A stretch of 32,598 bases of DNA from DATJPR01 sp035506295 (GTDB lineage Bacteria; Bacteroidota; Ignavibacteria; UBA10030; UBA6906), in NCBI GenBank assembly GCA_035506295.1, contig DATJPR010000295.1, positions 1-32,598 on the forward strand, in the 5' to 3' direction. A program made the position numbers and the translations under genes. The notes beneath the pieces were generated by a model. That model was given only the letters and a program-made list of their open reading frames with translations. It did not search any database and was not told where the DNA came from. Shown here one piece after another: positions 8,674 to 16,598 of this stretch (position 1 is the stretch's first letter; every line of letters begins with the position of its first letter).

Positions 8674-9564
8674 TTAGGCGCCCAGGGAGGTTTCCTGCAC
8701 GTGACCCGAGCTGTCGTGGCCGCTCGGCTCCATATGCACGTGCACGTGGGACCGCGGGATCGCATCCTGGATGTTCTGCTCGATGCGATCGGAAAGACGG
8801 TGGGACGCTTCAAAGGAGAGCATCGGATTCGATTCGATGGTCATCTCAATAATGATGTCGGGCCCAGCGGACCGGACCCGGATATTCTCCACCTTCTCCA
8901 CGTCGGCATACGAATGGAGCAACTGTTCGATCTTCTGGGTCACGCCCTCGGGTGCACGGTCGACCAGAACGCTGACCGAGCGTTGACCGAGCCGCCAGCT
9001 GACACCGAGCACGATCATGGCGACGATGATCGACGCGATGGAATCCGCGATCTTGATATCGAGCGTATAGCAGACGAGGCCGACGAGGACAACCAGAGAG
9101 CTGAAGATATCGGAAGAAAAGTGCAGGGCATCCGCTTCCAGCGCCTGACTGTGAAATTTGCGGGCCGCCCTGGAGAGCGCCCGGCTTCGAGAAAAATCCA
9201 CGATGATCGCGACGACGATCACCACGAAGCTCCAGAGGTTGACCTCGATTTCCAGCCGGCCGGTTGACAATCGATGGATGGCTTCATAGATGATCCAGAC
9301 GCACGTGATCACCAGGAGCATCGTCTCCATGAGCGCGGACAGGTTCTCAAACTTGCCGTGGCCGAACTGATGTTCCCGATCGGGCTCCTTGTCGGCGACC
9401 CGCACTGCGACCAGCGTAATGAACGCCGCAACGAGATCGAGGCCGGAATGGATGGCTTCGGAAATAATTCCGAGGCTGCCTGTCGTCAGGCCGACGACAA
9501 GCTTGAAGGCTGTCAGCCCGATCGCCGCGAGAAACGACGAGCGGGCCACTGCGATTTTGCTCAT
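8674..9564 (-). CDS. Cation diffusion facilitator (CDF) family metal exporter
   Basis: This is a proton-coupled divalent-metal efflux protein of the inner membrane. The 296-residue product has about six transmembrane segments and a cytoplasmic C-terminal metallochaperone-like domain (about 205-280). The two transport-site motifs are HSGLD (His39, Asp43, TM2) and HFSSD (His148, Asp152, TM5). HxxxD at both sites is the pattern associated with Zn-preferring CDFs; E. coli YiiP has DxxxD at the first. FGHGKFE (67-73) is the conserved loop. The tail SHVHVHMEPSGHDSSGH is His-rich and could bind metal. It lies between the thioredoxin gene (21 bp) and the desulfurase gene (18 bp). Substrate Zn/Fe/Co is inferred, not proven. 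Confidence 0.92.
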   Translation of the reverse strand: MSKIAVARSSFLAAIGLTAFKLVVGLTTGSLGIISEAIHSGLDLVAAFITLVAVRVADKEPDREHQFGHGKFENLSALMETMLLVITCVWIIYEAIHRLSTGRLEIEVNLWSFVVIVVAIIVDFSRSRALSRAARKFHSQALEADALHFSSDIFSSLVVLVGLVCYTLDIKIADSIASIIVAMIVLGVSWRLGQRSVSVLVDRAPEGVTQKIEQLLHSYADVEKVENIRVRSAGPDIIIEMTIESNPMLSFEASHRLSDRIEQNIQDAIPRSHVHVHMEPSGHDSSGHVQETSLGA

Positions 9565-9585
9565 GACCTCATCAGCGCGGGGTGA

Positions 9586-10401
9586 TCAGACAAAGAGGGC
9601 GCTGCTGAACTCTCTCCGCTTCTGCCGGGCAATCTCATTGTCGTCTCCCAGCATTTTGAACAGCGCGATACAGGCGCGGCGTGCGCCTTCGTCGTCATAC
9701 GATTTATCTTCCCGGATCACGCGGATGAATCCATCGATGGCCTTCTCCATTTCGTTTCGGGACATCGAGGCGATCGCCGCGAGGTACTGTTCTTTCGCCG
9801 GGCTCTCCGCGAGTGACGCCGGGTGTCCGAGGTGCGATTCAATATCGGCGATGGTGCGGATGGCGTCGGCGAGAGGAAAATACTCCGAGTCGGCTTCGAT
9901 CTCGCGCACAAGAGCTGCCGCGTCGGCGTGGCTTTCCGGGAAGAGCGCCGAGGCCAGGGCGACGCGGGCCGCGATATTCCCCTGGTCGCGGCTCACCAGG
10001 CTCCGGAGAAGGCGAATTCCCTGCTCGGTCTTTCCGGCGGCGAGGAGATCGCGCGCTTGCTGAGTCTCCTTTGCCGCTGCATCGGGAAGATTCTTCTTCA
10101 ACCATTGGACGACGGCCGGCTCGGGAAGCGCGCCCGTGAACTCCGCAGCGGACCGACCGTCGATGAACAACCGGACGTTGGGAATCCCCCGGATCCCGAA
10201 TTCCCGGGCAATCTCCTGGTGGACATCGGTGTCGACCCTCGCAAGCTCCCATTGGCCGCCGGCCGACTTCTCGAGGCGCTCGAGGATCGGCCCGAGGACT
10301 CTGCAGGGGCCGCACCACGTCGCCCAGAAATCCACGACCACCGGTGTGGTCCGGCTCCGTTCGACCACCTGTCGGGCAAAATCAGAAACATCGTAACTCA
10401 T
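9586..10401 (-). CDS. Thioredoxin-TPR protein (CnoX/YbbN-like chaperedoxin) with active CGPC site
   Basis: This cytoplasmic thioredoxin-fold protein has a tetratricopeptide-like C-terminal half. Start at ATG 10401 is chosen over the longer frame because AGGAGA lies about 7 bp upstream; it gives 271 residues. Thioredoxin domain 5-110 contains FWATWCGPC (Cys30, Cys33) and the cis-proline turn GIPNVRLF. Helical repeats from about 120 to 265 match the YbbN/CnoX architecture. E. coli CnoX lacks a working CxxC; this one keeps CGPC and is likely redox active, as in other bacterial CnoX. Role inferred: protection of clients from oxidation and transfer to chaperonins. It heads the operon with the CDF exporter and cysteine desulfurase. 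Confidence 0.88.
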   Translation of the reverse strand: MSYDVSDFARQVVERSRTTPVVVDFWATWCGPCRVLGPILERLEKSAGGQWELARVDTDVHQEIAREFGIRGIPNVRLFIDGRSAAEFTGALPEPAVVQWLKKNLPDAAAKETQQARDLLAAGKTEQGIRLLRSLVSRDQGNIAARVALASALFPESHADAAALVREIEADSEYFPLADAIRTIADIESHLGHPASLAESPAKEQYLAAIASMSRNEMEKAIDGFIRVIREDKSYDDEGARRACIALFKMLGDDNEIARQKRREFSSALFV

Positions 10402-10452
10402 CAACCGTCTCCTTCGTTCGCCATGCTTCTCCTCGCGGAGATTTTTCGGAGG

Positions 10453-10484
10453 GAAAGATATCGCTTGACGATCCAACAAGCAAA
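10453..10484 (-). promoter_or_regulatory. Putative promoter of the trx-CDF-desulfurase operon
   Basis: On the minus strand TTTG (10484-10481), a 20-bp spacer and TATCTTTC (10460-10453) match TTTG-N20-TAnnTTTG with one mismatch. The ATG is 51 bp downstream. It is back-to-back with the plus-strand promoter at 10503. Confidence 0.45.
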
Positions 10485-10502
10485 CCATTTTTCACGGTTG
10501 CC

Positions 10503-10533
10503 TTGATTCTTTTCGTGCTTTTCGTCAATTTTG
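10503..10533 (+). promoter_or_regulatory. Putative promoter of the MgtE_N/NRAMP operon
   Basis: TTG (10503-10505), a 20-bp spacer and CAATTTTG (10526-10533) match TAnnTTTG at seven of eight positions. Transcription would start near 10540. The leader to ATG 10604 would be only about 65 nt, too short for an M-box Mg2+ riboswitch. Confidence 0.4.
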
Positions 10534-10603
10534 GTCTCGCGATCAGCGCGTGACCGGCGCTTGCCGCGTGGCATCGTCTTCGTCACCCTCGCCCCATCCG
10601 ATC

Positions 10604-11902
10604 ATGGGATTGGAAACCGTCAACTTTGCATACCTCTCGGAACTGATCGGCACTCCCGTCGTCAGCGCACAGACCAACAAACGCATTGGTCGCGTGATCG
10701 ATCTTGCCGCGGTCAGCAGCCATGTCTTCCCCAAGATCTCCGGCGTTCTTGTGAGGCCTGCCCGGAACGGCACTCCCGTCTATCTTCCCTGGGCCGCGTT
10801 CCGCAGATCGGAGTTCACGCATCGATTCATAGCGGACCGTGAGCCGTCCGCCCTCGGCACGGAGAAGGGAGTTGAGGGGGAGATCCTGCTGCGCCGAAGT
10901 TTCCTCGACAAACAACTGATATCCACCACGGGGTACAAGCTGGTCCGCGTCAATGATCTGCAGCTGCTCATTGACAACTCGCCCAAAGACAACGCAAACT
11001 TCTTTCTTGTCCATATCGACATCGGCTTCAAAGGCCTGCTGCGCCGGTTAGGGTGGCTTCGACCGGTGAATGCCGTGTTCCGGTGGATCGTTTCGCGTGA
11101 CATGAAGGACCAGTTCCTCTCGTGGAAATACATTCAGCCCACGACCACGACTACCGTCCTGGGATCGCTGCGACTGACGACCGACGCTTCAAAGCTTTCG
11201 GAGATCCACCCGGCTGACATCGCGGACATTCTTGAAGACCTTGGTACCGATGAGCGGAAGTCGCTCCTCGAATCGCTGGAGCCGTCGACGGCCGCTTCGA
11301 CGATGCAGGAAATGCCGCTCAACATCCGCGTCCAGGTGGCGGAGACGCTGGACACGGACAAGCTCGCCCAGATCATCCAGGCGATGCAACGGGACGAGAG
11401 CGTCGATCTCCTCGTCGAGCTCGCGTCGGACGTCCGCACGGCCCTGTACAACGCGCTTCCCGCCGAAACCGTCGCGGAACTCAAGGAGCTGACCAATCTC
11501 TCGACGTTCGGCGTCGGCAGCATCATGAACACGGAATTCGTCTCGGTGCCGAAAGGCCTGCGCGCCGGCGAGGTGCTCGACCGGATCAGGGCCGAAGCAG
11601 GCCGCGTGGAACTCATTTATTACGTCTACGTCGTCGACGCGGACGACCGTCTCTGCGGCATCGCGAGTTTGCGAAGCATCCTCGCTTCGCCTCCGGAAAC
11701 ACCGCTGGACGACATCATGCGCGAGAATTGCGTCTCGGTGTCCGTGGACGACCGGATCAAAGACGTCGCCCCCATCTTCCTGAAATACAACTTCGAAGCC
11801 GTGCCTGTGGTTGACGAGCAAAACCGGATCCTCGGGATCGTGTCCTTGCGCGACACCCTGGAGTCGGTGTTCCCCAAGCTCCGCGAGGATTTCAAGGCCT
11901 GA
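10604..11902 (+). CDS. Soluble PRC-barrel / MgtE_N / tandem CBS protein (candidate Mg2+ sensor subunit)
   Basis: This 432-residue protein has no transmembrane segment. In order: PRC-barrel-like segment (about 8-65; IGTPVVSAQTNKRIGRVIDL), a second similar segment (about 95-150), an MgtE intracellular N domain (about 198-300; IHPADIADILEDL is its hallmark) and a CBS pair (about 305-360 and 368-425; MNTEFVSVP, VVDADDRLCGIAS, VPVVDEQNRILGIVS). In MgtE channels these domains bind Mg2+ and close the pore; here the MgtE membrane domain is absent. The next gene, one base past the stop, is an NRAMP-type transporter. The inferred role is a separate regulatory subunit gating or sensing for that transporter. 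Start ATG 10604 is preferred to GTG 10550, which lies almost on the predicted transcription start. Confidence 0.85.
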   Translation: MGLETVNFAYLSELIGTPVVSAQTNKRIGRVIDLAAVSSHVFPKISGVLVRPARNGTPVYLPWAAFRRSEFTHRFIADREPSALGTEKGVEGEILLRRSFLDKQLISTTGYKLVRVNDLQLLIDNSPKDNANFFLVHIDIGFKGLLRRLGWLRPVNAVFRWIVSRDMKDQFLSWKYIQPTTTTTVLGSLRLTTDASKLSEIHPADIADILEDLGTDERKSLLESLEPSTAASTMQEMPLNIRVQVAETLDTDKLAQIIQAMQRDESVDLLVELASDVRTALYNALPAETVAELKELTNLSTFGVGSIMNTEFVSVPKGLRAGEVLDRIRAEAGRVELIYYVYVVDADDRLCGIASLRSILASPPETPLDDIMRENCVSVSVDDRIKDVAPIFLKYNFEAVPVVDEQNRILGIVSLRDTLESVFPKLREDFKA

Positions 11903-11903
11903 T

Positions 11904-13157
11904 ATGTCCTTCCTCAAGCGACTCCGCCAACGTCCCCTGCTGCGCAACCTGCTCGTGTTTTTCAGTATCGTCGGACCCGGGATTATCACCGGAAGCGTCG
12001 ACAACGACGCCGGGGGCATCACCACCTACTCCGTGGCGGGAGCAATCTACGGTTACAGGCTCTTGTGGACTCTCATCCCGTCCTTTATCGCTCTTCTCGC
12101 AGTTCAGGAAATGAATGCCCGGATGGGTATCGTCACGGGCAAAGGGCTTGCGGACCTGATCCGGGAAAACTTCGGCGTCAAGGTCACGTTCTATATTTTC
12201 ATCTTCCTCCTCGTGGCCGATATCGGCAATACCGCGACGGAGTTTGCGGGCGTCGCAGGCAGTATGATGGTTCTCGGAATCAGCAAATATGCCAGCGTCC
12301 CCGTTGTCGCCATCGTGGTGTGGATCCTCGTAGTCAAAGGCAACTACAAGATCTCCGAGAAAGTCTTCCTGGTCTTCAGCGTTTTTCTCCTTTCCTACGT
12401 CGTCTCCGCCGTCCTGGCAAAGCCGGACTGGGGAGCGATCGGCCAGTCACTCGTGAAGCCCGATATCGAGTGGAACCAGGAATACGTGTACACCGTCCTG
12501 GGTCTGGTCGGGACAACCGTCGCACCATGGATGCAGTTCTATATGCAATCCTCGGTCATCGAGAAAGGCATCAAGATCGGGGATTACAAATTCACCGTTT
12601 ATGACGTCGTGCTCGGGTGCATCGCAACGATCGTGGTGGCGTTCTTCATTGTCGTCTCCTGCGCCGCGACGCTGCACGTCAACGGCGTGCACATCGACGA
12701 GGCGAAGGACGCCGCAATGGCTCTCCGACCGCTCGCGGGCGCGATCGCCTCGCAGGTGTTCGCCTTTGGATTGCTCATCGCTTCTGTGTTCTCGGCCGCC
12801 ATCCTCCCTCTTGCCACGGCCTTCTATGTGTGCGAAGCGTTCGGCTTTGAGGCGGGGATCGACAAGAAATTCGCGGAAGCGCCGCAATTCTACTCGTTGT
12901 TCACGATCATCATTGTCATCGCCGTCACCATCATCCTTCTCCCGAATGCCCCGCTGATCACCATTACCATCGGCACGCAGGTCCTCAATGCCATCCTCCT
13001 CCCGGTCGTCCTCATCTGCATGATGATCATCGTCAACAAGAAAGAGATCATGGAGGACTATACCAACAGCAAGTTGCAGAATATCATCGGCTGGACCACC
13101 TCCATCGTCCTGATTGTCCTGAGCGCTCTGCTCCTGCTGACCGGAGGGCTGTCCTAG
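11904..13157 (+). CDS. NRAMP-family divalent metal transporter, probable Mg2+-type (NRMT-like)
   Basis: This is a 417-residue inner-membrane protein with about 11 hydrophobic segments. ATG 11904 is used because it follows the upstream stop by one base, and the frame upstream is only an overlap. TM1 opens GPGIITGS as in NRAMPs, but the canonical DPGN metal motif reads DAGG (Asp35-Gly38), replacing the metal-binding Asn. In TM6 the canonical MPH reads APW (Ala208-Pro209-Trp210), so the soft-metal methionine is lost. Loss of this methionine is the recognised mark of NRAMP-related Mg2+ transporters. The inference of Mg2+ uptake is strengthened by the adjacent MgtE_N/CBS gene. A manganese or other role cannot be excluded from sequence. 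Confidence 0.85.
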   Translation: MSFLKRLRQRPLLRNLLVFFSIVGPGIITGSVDNDAGGITTYSVAGAIYGYRLLWTLIPSFIALLAVQEMNARMGIVTGKGLADLIRENFGVKVTFYIFIFLLVADIGNTATEFAGVAGSMMVLGISKYASVPVVAIVVWILVVKGNYKISEKVFLVFSVFLLSYVVSAVLAKPDWGAIGQSLVKPDIEWNQEYVYTVLGLVGTTVAPWMQFYMQSSVIEKGIKIGDYKFTVYDVVLGCIATIVVAFFIVVSCAATLHVNGVHIDEAKDAAMALRPLAGAIASQVFAFGLLIASVFSAAILPLATAFYVCEAFGFEAGIDKKFAEAPQFYSLFTIIIVIAVTIILLPNAPLITITIGTQVLNAILLPVVLICMMIIVNKKEIMEDYTNSKLQNIIGWTTSIVLIVLSALLLLTGGLS

Positions 13158-13172
13158 CCGCGCGTGAACACA

Positions 13173-13195
13173 GGACGCAATTGCGCGTCCATTTT
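13173..13195 (+). terminator. Weak candidate terminator after the NRAMP gene
   Basis: GGACGC (13173-13178) pairs with GCGTCC (13185-13190) around AATTGC and is followed by ATTTT. The stem is only 6 bp and the U-tract short. The centre GCAATTGC is itself a palindrome and could instead be a protein site upstream of ada. Confidence 0.3.
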
Positions 13196-13264
13196 CCGGT
13201 GGATTGCCATCGGCGAAATCATCTCCTTGAGACATCATCTCAGCGATTGAACCTTGGAGAATCC

Positions 13265-14326
13265 ATGCAACCTTTACCCCCGGTACCTGAAATGCAGAAG
13301 GCATATCAAAGGCGCGATGCGTCGTATGACGGCATCTTCATCCTTGGCGTCCGTTCGACGGGCATCTTTTGCCGTCCCTCCTGCAGCTCGCGCAAACCCA
13401 AACCCGAGAATGTCGAGTTCTTCCGGACCCCGCGCGAAGCGCTGTTCGCCGGGTTCCGTCCCTGCAAGCGCTGCAAGCCGATGATGGCCGTCGGCTCGGC
13501 GCCGCCCTGGGTCGAGCGCCTCCTCGCAGAGGTCGAGCGTGACCCCGCTCAACGGTTGAACGACGGATCGATTCGCAAGCTCGGAATCGAGCCCGCCCGT
13601 GCCAGGCGATACTTTCAAAAGACGTTCGGTATGACGTTTCACACGTATTGCCGCGGCCGTCGGCTCGGCGCCGCGCTCCAGGAAATCCGGAACGGCGCCC
13701 GGCTGGATGACGTGGCCCTCGGGCACGGGTTTGAATCGCACAGTGGGTTCCGTGACGCGTTTTCCCGGACGTTCGGCACGCCTCCGGGAAAAGCACGGAC
13801 GACAGACAGCATCGTCTTCACGTGGATCGAAAGCCCGCTCGGCGCCATGATTGCCGGCGCCACGCCGACTGCGCTCGTGCTGCTCGAATTCACAGACCGC
13901 CGAATGCTCGCGACGCAGATCGCAACGCTGTATCGACTCTTCAAACGGCCAATCGTCCCCGGTGAGAACGCAGTCCTCCGCCAGTTGAAGCAGGAACTCT
14001 CGGAATATTTCGAGAGGAAACGGAAGCACTTTTCCGTCCCCCTTGATTTTCCCGGGAGCGAGTTTCAACGTGAGGTCTGGGATTCACTGCGCAAGATTCC
14101 TTATGGCGCCACCGTATCATACGAGCAGCTCGCGAAATCCATCGGCAGGAAAACCGCGCAGCGCGCCGTCGGGCATACAAACGGGCTCAACCGGCTTGCC
14201 ATCGTTATCCCCTGTCATCGCGTGATCACCAAAGGAGGAAAGCTCGGCGGGTACGGAGGCGGGGTCTGGCGGAAGCAGGCGCTGCTCGAACTCGAACGGG
14301 GAGAACGACAGCTTCTCGTGGCCTGA
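13265..14326 (+). CDS. ada: Ada: methylphosphotriester/O6-methylguanine-DNA methyltransferase and regulator
   Basis: This bifunctional DNA-alkylation repair protein and transcription activator has 353 residues from ATG 13265, which has TTGGAGAA upstream; the longer frame lacks support. The N-terminal Zn domain has the four cysteines Cys36, Cys40, Cys67 and Cys70 (FCRPSC...CKRC), with Cys36 the expected methyl acceptor from phosphotriesters. An AraC-type helix-turn-helix follows (about 85-180; ARRYFQKTFGMTFHTYCR, FESHSGFRDAFSRTFG). The C-terminal MGMT domain ends with the acceptor site PCHRV (Cys317) and YGGGVWRKQALLELE. All three functions look intact. It stands alone downstream of the transporter operon; no alkA or alkB is next to it. 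A match to the E. coli Ada box was not found upstream. Confidence 0.95.
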   Translation: MQPLPPVPEMQKAYQRRDASYDGIFILGVRSTGIFCRPSCSSRKPKPENVEFFRTPREALFAGFRPCKRCKPMMAVGSAPPWVERLLAEVERDPAQRLNDGSIRKLGIEPARARRYFQKTFGMTFHTYCRGRRLGAALQEIRNGARLDDVALGHGFESHSGFRDAFSRTFGTPPGKARTTDSIVFTWIESPLGAMIAGATPTALVLLEFTDRRMLATQIATLYRLFKRPIVPGENAVLRQLKQELSEYFERKRKHFSVPLDFPGSEFQREVWDSLRKIPYGATVSYEQLAKSIGRKTAQRAVGHTNGLNRLAIVIPCHRVITKGGKLGGYGGGVWRKQALLELERGERQLLVA

Positions 14327-14337
14327 ACCTCAAGGGG

Positions 14338-14844
14338 TCACCAGAGCAAGGAGATCAACCAGATCGCGGGTCCGAAGAGATCGATCTGCGATGCCCTCGG
14401 CGGCAAAGCAGGATTCGCCAAGTACTCCTTGTATCGTTGGGCCTCCATCGCCAGACGATCCAACGACGTCGTTCGCAGAGGACCAGCAGGAAGCATACGG
14501 CTGACCCCGCCGTGTGCCTTATGTTGCGTTGACGGCGATAAGAGAGGGAGCAAGAGGGCACGAAGGATGACCGGGCGGGTCAGGGGCCTTCGCTCCATGA
14601 GGGAGGCGAATTCCACGTAGGGGACTTCCCGCACAGAACCGTCCGGGAACGTGAGCGGCAGAATTTCATCGCGCGGCTCCGCAGTCGTCGTGCGAGCAGA
14701 GCCATCGGCGCTGGATTCGTGCGCGCGTCCGCCCACAATTTGCTGGGTGTCCCGTCTGCCCGTGGAATCCAGCTTCCCCTGCGCGGCGCATTCCGCTCCG
14801 CCGCCCAGGAGCCCAACACAGATGCCGAGTATGAGAGCTCTCAT
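14338..14844 (-). CDS. Hypothetical secreted protein
   Basis: No family is recognised. From ATG 14844 (GGAG about 9 bp upstream) the product is 168 residues, beginning with a signal peptide (RALILGICVGLLGGG...). A GTG at 14883, directly after the stop of the preceding gene, would add 13 residues. The middle is a low-complexity, Thr/Ser/Arg-rich linker. A hydrophobic stretch (VILRALLLPLLS) and a final IDLFGPAIWLISLLW tail follow. The Trp-ending hydrophobic C-terminus might be a membrane or sorting element, but this is only a guess. It is the last gene of the minus-strand cluster from 16.9 kb and ends 11 bp from the convergent ada stop. Codon use resembles its neighbours. Confidence 0.6.
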   Translation of the reverse strand: MRALILGICVGLLGGGAECAAQGKLDSTGRRDTQQIVGGRAHESSADGSARTTTAEPRDEILPLTFPDGSVREVPYVEFASLMERRPLTRPVILRALLLPLLSPSTQHKAHGGVSRMLPAGPLRTTSLDRLAMEAQRYKEYLANPALPPRASQIDLFGPAIWLISLLW

Positions 14845-14883
14845 GGCGCCGCTCCATTCATTGAACGGCACACCGGTTGTCAC

Positions 14884-15618
14884 CTACCGCAATGAGCGAA
14901 TCCTGACGTCGATCTCCTTTTCTCCCTTCAGGAGTGCCACGAGCTTCGCCGGATCCGTATCGCCATAATGATATGGGTATAGAATTTTCGGCTTAAAGGC
15001 CATCGCGGCATCGGCCACCATTTCCGGCGTCATGGTATAAGGAAGATTCATCGGCAGGAAGGCGCAATCAATCCCCTTCAGCGCTTTCATCTCCGGCGTG
15101 TTCTCCGTATCGCCGGCAATGTAGACACGCGTCTTCCCGAAGGTAAGGACATATCCGTTTCCCTCTCCTTTGGGATGAAAGGGCGCTCCGTTGTCGCGCT
15201 TGTGGACCAGGTTGTACGCGGGGACGGCCTCAATGCCGATCCCCAGCTCGGACCGTGAATCGCCGTTGTTCATCACCACGCTCCCGTGGATTGCGTCTCC
15301 GCATGCCTTCGTGAGGATGACGATCGTCCCGTTCTTCGATACGGCGGCAATCGCACGCGGATCGAAATGATCGCCGTGGTGGTGCGTCACGAGAATGAGA
15401 TCAGCCTTCGGAAGAGTTGCGTAGTCGGCATACTGGCTGACGGGATCGATGTAGATGGTCTTCCCTTGAAAGCCGAACATCAGCGATGCATGCCCGATGA
15501 ACGTCATGGTGAGATCGCCGGCCGAGGTCTTCAGCGCGTCCTTCTCAAATTCCGATTTTGGTCCGGCGGCTCTTGAAGCCACCAGGGAGAATACAAGCGG
15601 CAGGGCAACGAGTGTCAT
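14884..15618 (-). CDS. Secreted MBL-fold metal-dependent hydrolase, UlaG-like
   Basis: This is a zinc hydrolase of the metallo-beta-lactamase superfamily, L-ascorbate-6-phosphate lactonase-like group (COG2220). ATG 15618 with GTGAGG upstream gives 244 residues and a clean signal peptide (LVALPLVFSLVASRA). A GTG at 15645 adds nine residues. FIGHASLMF (40-48), IDPV and the metal motif THHHGDHFD (78-86) are present, with later ligands in IAGDTE and the final YPYHYGDTDP. The substrate is unknown; export makes the ascorbate pathway unlikely. It lies 32 bp after the esterase gene and directly before the hypothetical gene, so cotranscription is likely. Confidence 0.85.
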   Translation of the reverse strand: MTLVALPLVFSLVASRAAGPKSEFEKDALKTSAGDLTMTFIGHASLMFGFQGKTIYIDPVSQYADYATLPKADLILVTHHHGDHFDPRAIAAVSKNGTIVILTKACGDAIHGSVVMNNGDSRSELGIGIEAVPAYNLVHKRDNGAPFHPKGEGNGYVLTFGKTRVYIAGDTENTPEMKALKGIDCAFLPMNLPYTMTPEMVADAAMAFKPKILYPYHYGDTDPAKLVALLKGEKEIDVRIRSLR

Positions 15619-15650
15619 GATTTGCCTCACTGTTTTGATGAACACACCGT

Positions 15651-16598
15651 TTACTTGCTTTCCTGCAGGACACGCACAATTTCATCGCACGCGTCGACCG
15701 CATGCGTGGTTTTGCCCACAAGCCAGGCGCCGAGATATTGTTTCCCTCCCGGCCAGGTGTGGCCTCCCCCCTCAACCTCATATTCGAGGACGTTCACCGA
15801 AGCACCGCATCCATTAAATGCCTTGACGGTCACCGCGGTCCCGTCGTCGCTGCTGATTCGACGAACCGTCGGCTTGGCGGTGCAATCATTTTCCCGGCTC
15901 CACCACCCGACCGTGCTGTCCACCGATGCCACAACACCCCGTCCTCTCAACAGCACGCGAATTTCGCCTCCCTTGAACGGAACAATCGGATCCTCGGTCC
16001 CATGAAAGAGCATGAGGCTGACGCCGCGCACGGAACGGGCAAGCGGAAACACTTCCACCGGCATGGTCGCAGCAACGGCCGCAACGAGCCGCACGCCGAT
16101 GCTGGATGAGCACCCGAATCGCAACGCCATCATGCCGCCATTGGACATCCCGGCAATGCACACTTTGAGCGAATCCACGCCATCGTACCTGACGAGATGG
16201 CGGATCAATCGCTCAAGAAATCCCATATCATCAACACTGGTTCGTCCTGCCAGGGCGCGATCTGTTCTGCCGTCGTTCCACCCGCGGTTGATCCCATCCG
16301 GATAGACGACGCAAATGCCGAATCGATCGGCGAGCGAATCAAACTTCCCTCGAGTCAGCCTCACCATCCCCTCGGCCGTCCCGCCCGCGCCGTGCAGTGC
16401 GAGAATCAACGGCATTCCAGCCCGCCTCTCCGGCGGGAGATGAATCAGGTAGCTCCTGGTGACCCCGCCGACAAGGATGGTTTCTCTGTCGAGGTTTCCT
16501 TCAGCAAATCCAGTTGCCAGGACGAAACCGAGCAGCGGAGGCACAAGGAGGAGGAATGCTCTGGCAGCACTCCTGACAGGATGAACCTGCGTGGTCAT
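15651..16598 (-). CDS. Secreted PHB-depolymerase/feruloyl-esterase-like alpha/beta hydrolase (LpqC family)
   Basis: This is a serine esterase of the COG3509 family, 315 residues. It has a signal-type N-terminus (AFLLLVPPLLGFVLATG), the oxyanion-side HGAGG (69-73), the nucleophile elbow GMSNGG (Ser152), the acid in HGTEDPIVP (Asp203) and the catalytic His280 in GGGHTWPGG. VVYPDG and GWNDGR are family signatures. Substrates known in the family are polyhydroxyalkanoate, feruloyl and other polymer esters; the substrate here is undetermined. The start ATG overlaps the TGA of the upstream SDR remnant (ATGA), a coupled arrangement inherited from when that gene was intact. Confidence 0.85.
   Translation of the reverse strand: MTTQVHPVRSAARAFLLLVPPLLGFVLATGFAEGNLDRETILVGGVTRSYLIHLPPERRAGMPLILALHGAGGTAEGMVRLTRGKFDSLADRFGICVVYPDGINRGWNDGRTDRALAGRTSVDDMGFLERLIRHLVRYDGVDSLKVCIAGMSNGGMMALRFGCSSSIGVRLVAAVAATMPVEVFPLARSVRGVSLMLFHGTEDPIVPFKGGEIRVLLRGRGVVASVDSTVGWWSRENDCTAKPTVRRISSDDGTAVTVKAFNGCGASVNVLEYEVEGGGHTWPGGKQYLGAWLVGKTTHAVDACDEIVRVLQESK

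Noticed and set aside
10534..10603. M-box Mg2+ riboswitch before the MgtE_N/NRAMP operon
   Set aside because: The predicted leader is about 65 nt, much shorter than an M-box, and no matching helices were seen.
13158..13264. Ada box upstream of ada
   Set aside because: No AAAGCGCA-like element or paired A/B boxes were found; GCAATTGC is a plain palindrome.
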